Of a stretch of DNA of 64,000 nt, positions 1 to 8,165 are shown piece after piece. Within the stretch, counting starts at the first letter, position 1. Each line of letters starts with the position of its first letter. The DNA comes from Novispirillum itersonii subsp. itersonii ATCC 12639 (GTDB taxonomy: Bacteria > Pseudomonadota > Alphaproteobacteria > Rhodospirillales > Rhodospirillaceae): positions 1 to 64,000 of the forward strand of contig NZ_KB907349.1 of NCBI RefSeq assembly GCF_000381985.1, written 5' to 3'. Position numbers and translations under genes: made by a program. Under the pieces are notes generated by a model that was not told where the DNA came from, made no database searches, and saw only the letters and a list, made by a program, of their open reading frames with translations.

Positions 1-316
1 TCACCTGTGTGGTGGCGGCTTCGATATCCTCCCGCGTGTCCTGCAGCAGGGCCGCTGACAGCGCCGTCTGTTCGTCCAGCGCCACGCGGTGAATGGCGTA
101 GATCAGCAGGACGGGATCATCCGCAGACAGCGGGATGCCGGTGTCACTCATCAGCCTGCGACGCAGCTCATCCAGTGACAGACGCGGCACAATCTGACCG
201 GCGGACGGGCCGGAGGGGGTGGCAGGAGTGTTTTCCCTGTCGTCAAACCCGGTTTCCGGTCCGAAATCGTCATAGAAATCCGGGGGTGGCCCCCGATCAT
301 TCTCATAGGAGTGCAT
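1..316 (-). CDS. traM: TraM-like conjugal transfer protein, partial
   Basis: The frame starts with ATG 11 bases after the traL stop, behind a GAGGGG ribosome-binding site, and runs off the left edge after 105 codons. The visible part has an acidic, Pro/Gly-rich N-terminus (MHSYENDRGPPPDF) followed by a helical stretch (LSLDELRRRLM) and no transmembrane segment. In IncP plasmids such as RP4 the order traK-traL-traM runs away from oriT, and this frame takes the traM place. The call therefore rests mainly on position, because I do not recognise the sequence on its own. It is co-transcribed with traL by spacing. Confidence 0.55.
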   Translation of the reverse strand, partial: MHSYENDRGPPPDFYDDFGPETGFDDRENTPATPSGPSAGQIVPRLSLDELRRRLMSDTGIPLSADDPVLLIYAIHRVALDEQTALSAALLQDTREDIEAATTQV

Positions 317-327
317 CGCCCGGCCCC

Positions 328-1068
328 TCAGAAATTGGCGGCGGAGATGCGACCGTTGATCTGGCCCCAGACTTTCCGCAGGCGGCTGCGTTCAACAATC
401 CCGAAGGCTTCGGACGTGCTGGCTTCGGCGAAGGTCAGCCGGGCCGAGGTCATGCGCTTGATGTCTTCGCCGGTGGTCTGGGGCGGCACGGCGGGCAGCT
501 GGATGATGGCAGCGATGCGGGCCTTAAAGCGGGCGAAGAAGGGGCTCTGTTCGAAGGTGAGCGATCCCTTGTCGCTCTCGATCAGGATTTGGCCGAAGTA
601 CTCGTTAAGCCACACGACGATGGCCCCATTGGGGATAGCCTTCGCCAGATTGACCAGACCCTGAGCCGTATCGTGGAGCGCCTGCCCGCCGGTCAGGACG
701 GTGTGCAGGAACACGGTGTGCCCTGCGTCTTCCAGAACCTCGATAATATCAGCCTCAATCATGTACGCGATCAATGGCATGAAGGTCGCAGCGCCGTTGT
801 CTACGACAGCGACGGCATCGTCCGGGAGGACGAGCAGTGCCTGCATAAGGACGTCAAAATTGCGTGGATTGATCTCTCCTTCCTTTTCTCCCAGCCGGAC
901 TACGTGGGTCGAGAACGCCGCATAGCCCCCGAACGTCTGGTTCACCGGGTCGGTGTCGAAGCAGTGGGGGGTGATCCCCCGAGACAGGAAGTGCTGGGCC
1001 AAGAGCGCCGAAATAAAGGATTTACCGACGCCGCCCTTGCCCTGCAGCGTGAAATGGATCTGTGCCAT
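328..1068 (-). CDS. traL: TraL-like ParA/MinD-type ATPase of conjugal transfer
   Basis: A 246-aa P-loop ATPase with a deviant Walker A motif near the N-terminus (GKGGVGKS, about residues 10-17) and a Walker-B-like VAVVDNG near residue 90, as in ParA/MinD/ArsA proteins. TraL of the RP4 Tra1 core is a protein of this size and type, encoded between traK and traM, which is the order here. Its exact role in IncP transfer is poorly defined; it is not an essential mating-pair protein. There is no DNA-binding N-terminus as in plasmid ParA, which argues against a partition function. Confidence 0.8.
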   Translation of the reverse strand: MAQIHFTLQGKGGVGKSFISALLAQHFLSRGITPHCFDTDPVNQTFGGYAAFSTHVVRLGEKEGEINPRNFDVLMQALLVLPDDAVAVVDNGAATFMPLIAYMIEADIIEVLEDAGHTVFLHTVLTGGQALHDTAQGLVNLAKAIPNGAIVVWLNEYFGQILIESDKGSLTFEQSPFFARFKARIAAIIQLPAVPPQTTGEDIKRMTSARLTFAEASTSEAFGIVERSRLRKVWGQINGRISAANF

Positions 1069-1145
1069 TGTGGGGATCCCCGTTGTTTTAATGGATTGAA
1101 AGTGGACAGCCCCCGGCGGTCACAGCGACCGCAAGGGGTCGTGTG

Positions 1146-1499
1146 TCAGTTGGTGCCGTCGTCGTCGTCGCCCAGCATCAGGGGAGAGCCGTTCGGTGTG
1201 CCCGTCAGAGGTGTGGCGGGCTGGATCGTGGATTGATAAGGTGAGGGGAGAGCGCGCGGTGGTGATGCTGCGGTCTGGCGTTTTGTGCTGCCCGTGGTCA
1301 GATTTGACGGGGAGCGTCCTGTTTTCGCTTTGGGCTGAACCCAGCGAAAAAAAGAGGAGCGGCTGAACCCTTCAGCCTGTCCTTCGGCAACCAATGCGTC
1401 ATAAACAGCCGCTGCCGTTTCTCCGCTCTTGATGCGGCGTTCGATTTCTTTGCTCAGTACGGCGATGGCCGTCTTCGCTTTGCCCCATTGCTTCGACAT
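1146..1499 (-). CDS. traK: TraK-like oriT-binding relaxosome accessory protein
   Basis: A small basic protein. A helical, lysine-rich first half (AIAVLSKEIERRIKSG, then a FSRSSFFRWV motif) is followed by a low-complexity Pro/Ser/Thr tail ending in acidic residues (GDDDDGTN). This matches the layout of RP4 TraK, which wraps the oriT region between nic and its own gene to expose the nick site. The gene lies next to a nic-like sequence in the same orientation as in RP4. The start is unsure: the ATG used here gives 117 aa, and an in-frame GTG at 1532 gives 128 aa. Neither has a clear ribosome-binding site. Confidence 0.7.
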   Translation of the reverse strand: MSKQWGKAKTAIAVLSKEIERRIKSGETAAAVYDALVAEGQAEGFSRSSFFRWVQPKAKTGRSPSNLTTGSTKRQTAASPPRALPSPYQSTIQPATPLTGTPNGSPLMLGDDDDGTN

Positions 1500-1532
1500 G
1501 TATCTTGGCCCGCTTTTCGTGCGCCTTGACAC

Positions 1533-1620
1533 ATTGGTCGTTCGTATGGTTTGTTAAGGACAGGGCACGGCAGGATGCCTGTCCAATCAATGCAATGGCT
1601 CACTTGACGGTGGCCCCCGC
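1533..1620 (-). other. Candidate IncP-type oriT with nic-like core
   Basis: The minus strand reads CATCCTGCC at 1569-1577, containing ATCCTG followed by C, the core recognised by IncP (MOBP) relaxases. The predicted nick is between 1571 and 1570. The core lies inside a 7-bp inverted repeat, GGACAGG at 1558-1564 and CCTGTCC at 1578-1584. Orientation relative to traK is the same as in RP4. The traJ gene expected on the other side, and traI beyond it, are absent. This is therefore a relic, or an oriT usable only with a relaxase supplied from elsewhere. Confidence 0.55.
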
Positions 1621-1621
1621 A

Positions 1622-1663
1622 ACCAAAAATAAGCCGTCAACTCATCGAGTTGGCGGCTTATTT
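1622..1663. terminator. Bidirectional intrinsic terminator
   Basis: A near-perfect stem (AAGCCGTCAACTC, loop ATC, GAGTTGGCGGCTT; one mismatch) is flanked by A/T runs on both sides, so it can end transcription from either strand. On the minus strand it follows the stop at 1702. On the plus strand it would stop read-through from the oriT side into rfbA. The alternative is a protein-binding inverted repeat belonging to oriT. Confidence 0.6.
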
Positions 1664-1701
1664 GTTTGTGCCGAGCTGTTCCTGAACATTTGTACCAGCT
1701 G

Positions 1702-1863
1702 TCACCCTTCAAGAGCTTCATCGAGCATTGAGGAGAATTCGATATCCGGATATAGTTCAGCGACTTTTTGGCGTACTCTCTTAAGGTAGTCTCGCCGATA
1801 CAAACTTATCGTGTTCACGGCCGGAGCGCGAGCTTTCCTGACGGCCCCAAGGAATGTACTCAT
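1702..1863 (-). CDS. Small ORF or C-terminal gene remnant, unknown
   Basis: A 53-codon frame between the terminator and rfbA. Its ATG abuts the rfbA ATG back to back (CATATG). The product has a charged helical part (RRDYLKRVRQKVAELYPDIE) and ends MLDEALEG. It has no convincing ribosome-binding site, and the frame stays open upstream through antisense rfbA. The protein-like composition, and a terminator just after its stop, suggest the tail of a gene cut off when the polysaccharide genes arrived. I do not recognise a family, and it may be chance. Confidence 0.3.
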   Translation of the reverse strand: MSTFLGAVRKARAPAVNTISLYRRDYLKRVRQKVAELYPDIEFSSMLDEALEG

Positions 1864-2745
1864 ATGAAAGGCATCTTGTTGGCAGGCGGTAGCGGAACTC
1901 GGCTACTCCCTTTGACCCAGACCCTGTCAAAGCAGTTGCTGCCGGTCTATAACAAGCCCCTGATCTACTATCCGCTCAGCACCCTGATGCTGGCAGGTAT
2001 CAGGGAGATCCTGATTATCTCGACGCCGCGTGATCTTCCGATGATCGAGCGGCTGCTGGGGGATGGCAGTCAGATTGGCCTGTCGCTGCACTACGCCGTT
2101 CAGGAAAAGCCAAACGGAATCGCCGAAGCATTCACGATCGGTGCTGACTTCCTGCAGGGTGAACCCGTTTGCCTTGTCCTCGGCGACAACATCTTCCACA
2201 GTCATGAGTTACCCCATCTGCTGGCACGAGCCACAAACCGCAAGGAGGGGGCCTCGGTCCTTGCCTGCCGAGTCAGTAATCCTTCAGCCTATGGTGTGGT
2301 CGAGCTGGACGCCACTGGCAAGCCGATCCGACTGGTGGAAAAGCCTGCCAAGCCCGCGTCGAACTGGGCCGTCACAGGCCTGTATTTCTATGACGGTCAA
2401 GTGCATGACATTGCCCGCTCCTTGCGCCCCTCACAGCGCGGTGAACTGGAAATCACTGACATTAACCAAATCTATCTGGAGCGGGGCCAGCTGAACATTG
2501 AGTTCATGGGGCGGGGTGCCGCTTGGTTCGATGCCGGAACATTCGATAGCCTGCTAGGGGCCAGCCAGTACGTTCACATGCTGGAGGTCCGTCAGGGCCT
2601 GATGATCGGACTGCCCGAGGAAATTGCTTGGCGTATGAACTACATTTCCACCGATGACGTCCGTGCCACGGCTAAGGCCATGCGCAACAATCCGCTCGGC
2701 AATTACCTGCTGGGCCTGCTTGATGAGCCCCGCGCCCATGCTTGA
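1864..2745 (+). CDS. rfbA: Glucose-1-phosphate thymidylyltransferase
   Basis: Makes dTDP-glucose from glucose-1-phosphate and dTTP, the first step to dTDP-6-deoxyhexoses, in the cytoplasm. The 293-aa length is standard. The N-terminal nucleotide-binding motif LAGGSGTRLLPLT (about residues 5-17) and the VLGDNIF motif near residue 110 are intact. A longer frame starts at 1768, but the MKGILLAGG start is the family norm and is used here. It overlaps the next gene by 8 bases, so it heads a tightly packed set with the ketoisomerase and aminotransferase. The partner dehydratase rfbB is far away, at the end of the opposite arm. Confidence 0.95.
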   Translation: MKGILLAGGSGTRLLPLTQTLSKQLLPVYNKPLIYYPLSTLMLAGIREILIISTPRDLPMIERLLGDGSQIGLSLHYAVQEKPNGIAEAFTIGADFLQGEPVCLVLGDNIFHSHELPHLLARATNRKEGASVLACRVSNPSAYGVVELDATGKPIRLVEKPAKPASNWAVTGLYFYDGQVHDIARSLRPSQRGELEITDINQIYLERGQLNIEFMGRGAAWFDAGTFDSLLGASQYVHMLEVRQGLMIGLPEEIAWRMNYISTDDVRATAKAMRNNPLGNYLLGLLDEPRAHA

Positions 2746-3163
2746 CCACCTGGTCCGGATACTCCCCGTTACCACCATCAAGGATGAACGGGGTGCCTTG
2801 GGTATCGTCGAGCTGGCCCGGTCATGCGGCTTTTCCGCCAGCCGCTTTTATTTTCTGTACGACGTCAGAAAGCCGCGTGGCGGGCATGCCCACCGGCGTC
2901 TGCGCCAATGCTTCATCGCTTTTGCCGGGCGCGCTGAAATCACCGTGGATTCCGGTAGCGAACGGCGCACCATTGTTCTTGATTCACCCGAACAGGCGCT
3001 GATTATCAATCCGATGGTGTGGCGTGACCTAGACATGACCCCGGATACCGTCCTCGGCGTTCTGGCTTCGGAACCCTATGACGAAGCGGAATACATCCGC
3101 GATTACGAAACCTTCACCGCGCTGGCCTTGGAAAGAATCGGAAATGATTGTCCCGTTCGTTGA
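2738..3163 (+). CDS. fdtA: dTDP-4-keto-6-deoxyglucose 3,4-ketoisomerase (FdtA/QdtA-type)
   Basis: A 141-aa single-domain cupin of the WxcM/FdtA type. The [11 protein letters not shown] motif (about residues 46-56) contains the paired histidines of the active site, and the NPMVWRDL segment follows near residue 87. Such enzymes convert dTDP-4-keto-6-deoxy-D-glucose to the 3-keto isomer before transamination. Whether the product is the galacto (Fdt) or gluco (Qdt) form cannot be told by eye. It is translationally coupled to rfbA and overlaps the aminotransferase start by 20 bases. Confidence 0.85.
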   Translation: MLDHLVRILPVTTIKDERGALGIVELARSCGFSASRFYFLYDVRKPRGGHAHRRLRQCFIAFAGRAEITVDSGSERRTIVLDSPEQALIINPMVWRDLDMTPDTVLGVLASEPYDEAEYIRDYETFTALALERIGNDCPVR

Positions 3164-4235
3164 TCTAAAAGCTCAATACCTTGCCATTCGCGACGAAGTC
3201 CGCGCTGCCATCGACACGGTATTCGACCAGTGCGAATTCGTTTTAGGCCAGGAGGTAACGGCATTTGAGGCCGAATTTGCCCGCTATTGCCATGCCAAAC
3301 ATGCTCTGGGCGTGGCCAATGGTCTGGACGCCCTGACACTGGTGGCGCGCGGCTTGGGTATCGGCCCTGGTGACGAAGTAATTGTGCCGGCCATGACCTT
3401 TATTGCCTCGGCCCTGGCATTCAGTCAGGTAGGGGCCACGCCGGTTCTGGTAGATGTGACCTCCGATAGCGCCCTGATTGATCCCGCCCGGATCGAAGCC
3501 GCCATCACCCCGCGGACGAAGGCTATTTGCGCCGTGCACCTTTATGGTCAGTGCGCGGACATGGCAGCCATCACTGCGGTCGCCGCCCGCCATGGGTTGC
3601 CGGTCATTGAAGATGCTGCACAGGCTCACGGTGCTGACGATAATGGTCTCCGTGCAGGCAGTTTGGGTCTTGCCGCCTGCTTCAGTTTTTATCCGGGCAA
3701 GAACTTGGGGGGCTATGGTGACGCCGGCGGTATCTGCACCAACGACGACGCTTTGAACGAACGGCTGTCCTCGCTGCGCAATTATGGTGCCAAGGTCAAG
3801 TACCACCATGAGCAACTGGGGGGGAACAGTCGCCTCGACTCCATTCAGGCAGCCATCCTGCGGGTCAAGCTGCGCTATCTGGATGGCTGGACCGCTGCTC
3901 GTCGCCAGCATGCAGCCCGTTATGATGCCGTACTGGCCGACCTGCCTCAGGTGCGTCGTACAATCTATCGGCCCGGCTCAGTCTATCACCTTTACGTCAT
4001 TCGGGTCGCCGACCGGGATGCCGCTCTGACTAAACTGCATCAGGCGGGGATCGGTGCTGGCATCCACTATCCCTTTGCCCTGCATCAGCAGGAATGTTAC
4101 CGCGATCTAGGCTACCAGCCTGGTGACTTTCCTAATGCCGAGGATTGGGCGGCCCATTCCATCAGTCTGCCGCTGTACGCTGAACTGCCCGAGGATGCTC
4201 CTGAACGGGTTGCTGCCGTGTTGAGGGTCCTTTGA
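3144..4235 (+). CDS. fdtB: dTDP-3-amino-3,6-dideoxyhexose transaminase (DegT/DnrJ/EryC1)
   Basis: A 363-aa PLP-dependent sugar aminotransferase. It shows the family's PFVDLKAQY start, the [14 protein letters not shown] loop, the [11 protein letters not shown] motif and the Schiff-base lysine in [15 protein letters not shown] (near residue 185). With the 3,4-ketoisomerase upstream it should transaminate dTDP-3-keto-6-deoxyhexose to give dTDP-Fuc3N or dTDP-Qui3N. A start 66 bases upstream is open but lacks family-like sequence, so MIVPFVDL was chosen. No FdtC/QdtC N-acetyltransferase follows. The next gene begins in its stop codon (TTGA overlap). Confidence 0.88.
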   Translation: MIVPFVDLKAQYLAIRDEVRAAIDTVFDQCEFVLGQEVTAFEAEFARYCHAKHALGVANGLDALTLVARGLGIGPGDEVIVPAMTFIASALAFSQVGATPVLVDVTSDSALIDPARIEAAITPRTKAICAVHLYGQCADMAAITAVAARHGLPVIEDAAQAHGADDNGLRAGSLGLAACFSFYPGKNLGGYGDAGGICTNDDALNERLSSLRNYGAKVKYHHEQLGGNSRLDSIQAAILRVKLRYLDGWTAARRQHAARYDAVLADLPQVRRTIYRPGSVYHLYVIRVADRDAALTKLHQAGIGAGIHYPFALHQQECYRDLGYQPGDFPNAEDWAAHSISLPLYAELPEDAPERVAAVLRVL

Positions 4236-5191
4236 CCCGCGCGCCGCTCCACTGGGAGAAGCTGGGCCGGATTCTTGACCAGAACAGCCTCGACCTGCCT
4301 TGGTTTAAACGGAATGTCATGGTTCCGGTGCCGTATCTGCGCCGCGACGGCGTCCTGCGCATCTTTCTGTCGCTATGCGACCAGGACAATGTCAGCCGGA
4401 TCGGTTATGTGGATGTCAATCCTAACAATCCGCAGGAAATTCTGGGATACAGCCGTACCCCGGTTCTGGATATCGGTGTCCCTGGTGCCTTTGATGATAG
4501 CGGTGTCCTACCCGCCTCTCTGGTGGTGGATGGCGACCGCTTGGTTCTGTTCTATTCGGCCTACCAGTTACTGAAAAAGGCGCCTTATGCGATTTTCACC
4601 GGCATGGCTGTCAGTACTGACGATGGCGACAGTTTCACCCGCCTGTCGGGCGTACCTGTTTTAGAACGGCGCGACGATGAGCTGTTGATGCGGTCATCGG
4701 CGGTTTGCCAGCCCGATCGCAATGGCTTCCGTCTGTGGTATGCCGCCGGTGCCGGGTGGGATTCTTTTGGTGGCAAGGATGTGCCGCGATATGACATTCA
4801 GGTCTTGACCTCGGCCGATCTTCACCGTTGGGATGCAGTACCGCAAACCGCCATCAGTCTTGGGCGTGATGAGATTGGTCTGACCGTCCCATCCGTCTGG
4901 CGCGAGGATGGCCTTTATAAAGTGATCTATTCTGTCCGCCATCGTGAAAAAGGCTACCGCCTTGGCTATGCGGAGTCTATCGATGGTACCCACTTCACCC
5001 GCCAGGATTCCTTGGTTGGTCTGGACGTATCTCTCACCGGCTGGGACAGCGAAATGGTCTGTTTCGCCAACCGCATTACCTGTGGCGGTCGAACCTACCT
5101 GTTTTATTGCGGAAACCATTATGGTCTGGATGGGATGGGCTGTGCCGTCCTGATCCCCTCTGACCGCCGGGATGGTGCTGAAAATGTATAG
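4232..5191 (+). CDS. Five-bladed beta-propeller protein of glycosidase type
   Basis: A 319-aa cytoplasmic protein without a signal peptide, starting at TTG overlapping the previous stop. Repeated blade-like segments ([52 protein letters not shown]) and a C-terminal [15 protein letters not shown] match the GH43/GH32/GH130-like five-bladed propellers often found in O-antigen and exopolysaccharide clusters. Most such relatives have no proven activity. A role in trimming or making the glycan is inferred from position only. It overlaps the fusion gene downstream by 8 bases. Confidence 0.65.
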   Translation: MTRAPLHWEKLGRILDQNSLDLPWFKRNVMVPVPYLRRDGVLRIFLSLCDQDNVSRIGYVDVNPNNPQEILGYSRTPVLDIGVPGAFDDSGVLPASLVVDGDRLVLFYSAYQLLKKAPYAIFTGMAVSTDDGDSFTRLSGVPVLERRDDELLMRSSAVCQPDRNGFRLWYAAGAGWDSFGGKDVPRYDIQVLTSADLHRWDAVPQTAISLGRDEIGLTVPSVWREDGLYKVIYSVRHREKGYRLGYAESIDGTHFTRQDSLVGLDVSLTGWDSEMVCFANRITCGGRTYLFYCGNHYGLDGMGCAVLIPSDRRDGAENV

Positions 5192-7109
5192 CATCATCCA
5201 TTACACCCCGGAGCGGCGCGACGAGTGGAATGCTTTTGTCGCCAGCAGCAAGAACGGTACGTTTTTGTTCGACCGGAACTACATGGATTATCATGCCGAC
5301 CGCTTCGCCGACGGGTCGTTGATGATCTACGAAAATGCAGGCAGTAAGCTGGTCTCGGTGCTGCCTGCGAACATCAAGGGTAAAGAAATGGTCAGCCATG
5401 GCGGCCTGACCTATGGTGGGCTCGTGGTGGGGCCTGCTATGACCACTCCCATGTTCCTTCAGATGTTCGAGGCGTTGTGCGATCATCTGCGCCAGTTGGG
5501 TCTGGACAGCTTTGTCTATAAGACTGTTCCAACCATTTACCACCGCTTGCCCGCCGAGGAAGACCGGTACGCCCTGTTTCTGTCCAAGGCGGTTCTGTTC
5601 CGCCGCGACACTCTATCGGTACGCCGTATCGGCAGTGGTGTGAAGATTCAGGAGCGCCGCCGCCGTGGCATGAAAAAGGCTACGAATGCCGGTCTGACCG
5701 TCCGCCTGAGCCACGATTACGCTGCCTTCTGGGAAATTCTTGAAGCCAATCTCAAGGAACAGCACGGCACCCGCCCGGTGCATAGTTTGGCTGAGATCAC
5801 CTTGCTCTCTGAGCGCTTCCCGAACAACATCCAGCTAGCTGCCTGTTATGATGGTGACCGTATGCTGGCCGGAACAGTTCTATACCGGACCCCCACCGTA
5901 CTGCATGCCCAATATATCGGCAGCAGCAAGGATGGGCGCGATGCCGGGGCCCTGGATCTGTTGTTTGGTTCAATCGAAACGTTTGCTCAAGATGAGATCT
6001 GGTTCGATTTCGGCATCTCGAATGAAGCCGGATCGGTCCTTAACTCCGGTCTTATCGAATTCAAGGAAGGTTTTGCCGCACGCACCGTGGTTCATGATTA
6101 TTACCGCGTGGACCTCAACGCCTGTCGGCCTGAACGGCCACGCTTCGCCTTGGGCGATGCCATCGAAATCGGCAATATCCCCAATGATCAGCCCATCCGC
6201 CTGACCGTCAACATCATCACCTATAACCAAAAGGACATGATCGGTCCGTTCCTGGACGACGTCATGGCTGAAGTCGGCACTATGGACGGTGTGGAGGTTC
6301 TGGTGGGCGATGATGGGTCGCAGGACGGCACTCAGGATGTGCTGCGTGACTATGTCGAACGCTGGCCCGGACGCCTGCGCGCTATCTTGGGCAACCGTAA
6401 CGTGGGCCCCTGCGCCAACGGCAACCGCAATATGGCCGCTTCCCGGGGGCAGTACGTTGCCTTGCTGGCCGGTGATGACAAGGTGCTGCCGGGAAAATTT
6501 CACCGCCAGATGGAGTTTTTGGACCGACACCCCGATGTCGGGCTGTGTTACCACGACATTTTGGTGGTGTCGTCCACCGGCGAGTTCGCTCCCTGGCGTT
6601 TTAGCGACCGTCATCCGATGTACCGCGGTAACGCTGCCACGGTGATTCGCCATGGCTCGTTCTTTTCGGCGCAAACGCCGATGGTCCGCCAAAGCTTGCT
6701 GCGGGAAGCTAACATGCGTCCTGAACTGGGGTGTTCGGGCGACACTGTGTTTTTCGCCGAAGCCCTGGAGCGGACAGGATTGCGCATCGACTTCGTCCCC
6801 GGCGTCTATATGCATTACATCAAGCATGGTCAGAATTTGACCATGGCCGCGACGGACCAGATTGCCACCGAGAAGGCACGGGAAATCGAAGTATTACGTG
6901 CTCTTTTCCCGCAGTACCCTAACGAGGTATCCTTGCGGGCTGCGGATCACGAATTCATTCTGGCCTTCCGCTGCCTGCGCAATATGAATATCGGTCCAGC
7001 TCTGTCCCATCTGATCAGAAGCATCGCCCTGTCCGGTTGGAAGTGGACAGCGCCTCGCATCATTGCCAGCGAGATTCTTTTTCGGATCAAACGGCTAAGA
7101 CATCAATAA
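5184..7109 (+). CDS. Fusion: FemAB-like GNAT acyltransferase + GT2 glycosyltransferase
   Basis: A 641-aa two-domain protein. Residues 1 to about 325 form a FemAB/BioF2-like acyltransferase (double GNAT fold): KNGTFLFDRNYMDYH near the N-terminus, then RRRRGMKKA and WFDFGISNEAG...LIEFKEGFAA. Residues about 336-580 are a GT-A glycosyltransferase of family 2 (LTVNIITYNQKD, VLVGDDGSQDGT, LLAGDDKVLPGKF; the GDD replaces the usual DXD). No transmembrane helices are evident. An ATG four codons upstream is possible, but the MYSII start fits the domain better. I infer that it may acylate the 3-amino sugar made by the upstream genes and transfer it. Confidence 0.8.
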   Translation: MYSIIHYTPERRDEWNAFVASSKNGTFLFDRNYMDYHADRFADGSLMIYENAGSKLVSVLPANIKGKEMVSHGGLTYGGLVVGPAMTTPMFLQMFEALCDHLRQLGLDSFVYKTVPTIYHRLPAEEDRYALFLSKAVLFRRDTLSVRRIGSGVKIQERRRRGMKKATNAGLTVRLSHDYAAFWEILEANLKEQHGTRPVHSLAEITLLSERFPNNIQLAACYDGDRMLAGTVLYRTPTVLHAQYIGSSKDGRDAGALDLLFGSIETFAQDEIWFDFGISNEAGSVLNSGLIEFKEGFAARTVVHDYYRVDLNACRPERPRFALGDAIEIGNIPNDQPIRLTVNIITYNQKDMIGPFLDDVMAEVGTMDGVEVLVGDDGSQDGTQDVLRDYVERWPGRLRAILGNRNVGPCANGNRNMAASRGQYVALLAGDDKVLPGKFHRQMEFLDRHPDVGLCYHDILVVSSTGEFAPWRFSDRHPMYRGNAATVIRHGSFFSAQTPMVRQSLLREANMRPELGCSGDTVFFAEALERTGLRIDFVPGVYMHYIKHGQNLTMAATDQIATEKAREIEVLRALFPQYPNEVSLRAADHEFILAFRCLRNMNIGPALSHLIRSIALSGWKWTAPRIIASEILFRIKRLRHQ

Positions 7110-7177
7110 GGTCTCTTGGCCGCCATTCTGGTGGTTAATAAGGCCCGGACCATAACGGCGAAGCCCGGAAGAAGATC

Positions 7178-7924
7178 ATGACCGAGAAGCATCACTTGAA
7201 ACATTCCAATCTTAACTTCGAGGAATTTCGCCGTCGTGCCTGCGACCCATCGCTCAGCGCCGAGGAAAAAATCGGGTTTCCCGATGCCTATCGTGCGGGT
7301 AAAGGCGGCGCGATCCTGAACGATATCATCGCCAAGGCATCTAATCTGACTGTGCCAGGCCGTCGTGTTCTGGATATCGGCATCGGTTGTGGGGAACTGG
7401 GGGCCAGCATTGCCCAGTACTGCAAGGCAAACGGCCACAGCTTGACCGCTATCGACTCACCTGAGATGCTGGCGAATTACGACAGCGACGTGCGCAAGAT
7501 CGGCGGGCGCTTCCCTGAGGAATGCGAACAGGCGCTAGGCGACGATGTTTTTGACGTCATTATTATCTATAGCGTCCTGCAATATGTGTTTGCCGATCAG
7601 AACATTTTCGCCTTTGTCGATGTTTGCCTGTCCCGTCTGGCTGATGGTGGCCAGCTGTTGATCGGTGACATTCCCAACACGTCCATGCGCAAGCGTTTCC
7701 TGGCCAGTCCCGCTGGGCTGCGTCATCATCAGGCGTCTTTCGACCCGAACGGCAGTCCGAACGTCACGTTCAATGTTCTGGAGCCTAAGGAAATCGACGA
7801 CGGCGTTCTGCTCGGTGTCCTCGCCCGTTGCCGGGCTGCCGGTTTCCATGCTTTCCTGCTGCCCCAGCCAATGCACCTGCCGATGGCAAATCGGCGGGAG
7901 GACATGGTTGTGATTCGTCCCTAA
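7178..7924 (+). CDS. Class I SAM-dependent methyltransferase
   Basis: A 248-aa protein with the glycine-rich SAM motif VLDIGIGCGELGASI (about residues 63-77), the acidic loop ALTAIDSPEM and a motif-III-like FADQNIFAFVDVCLSRLADGGQLLIGDIPN. It lies 68 bases after the fusion gene and closes the forward arm. The substrate is unknown; a glycan sugar, lipid carrier or amino group are all possible. There is no signal peptide, so it acts in the cytoplasm. Confidence 0.75.
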   Translation: MTEKHHLKHSNLNFEEFRRRACDPSLSAEEKIGFPDAYRAGKGGAILNDIIAKASNLTVPGRRVLDIGIGCGELGASIAQYCKANGHSLTAIDSPEMLANYDSDVRKIGGRFPEECEQALGDDVFDVIIIYSVLQYVFADQNIFAFVDVCLSRLADGGQLLIGDIPNTSMRKRFLASPAGLRHHQASFDPNGSPNVTFNVLEPKEIDDGVLLGVLARCRAAGFHAFLLPQPMHLPMANRREDMVVIRP

Positions 7925-8165
7925 AGCGTTTCACCCGGTTTAAAGCTCTTAGAGTAACATGACGCGATACCGCGTCGTGGGTGGGCCGGATAGTGGTGGT
8001 CTCCAGTAATCAAATAGCTGTTCTTCGCCACTTATTTTAAAGAATAAATCTTTTGGCGCCGTGAACTTTGGGCGAAAGCCCCGGGCTGTACGTCATTTAC
8101 AGTCTGTTAGCTGCCCCCGAACGGGACGGGTTTCGAGATCCGCAAAGAAACAATGACTTTGGCGC
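7925..8165. other. Intergenic spacer without a gene
   Basis: No credible gene is seen here. It contains short IS630-end-like words (AAAGCGTTTCA near 7924 and AAGCTCTTAGAG near 7945) and an AT-richer stretch around 8030-8055. It is probably scar tissue between the polysaccharide arm and the IS3 element. Confidence 0.4.

Noticed and set aside
7-1236. Long plus-strand frame of 409 codons
   Set aside because: It is antisense to traL and traK, has shadow-like Arg/Gly/Ala-rich composition, and shows no domain.
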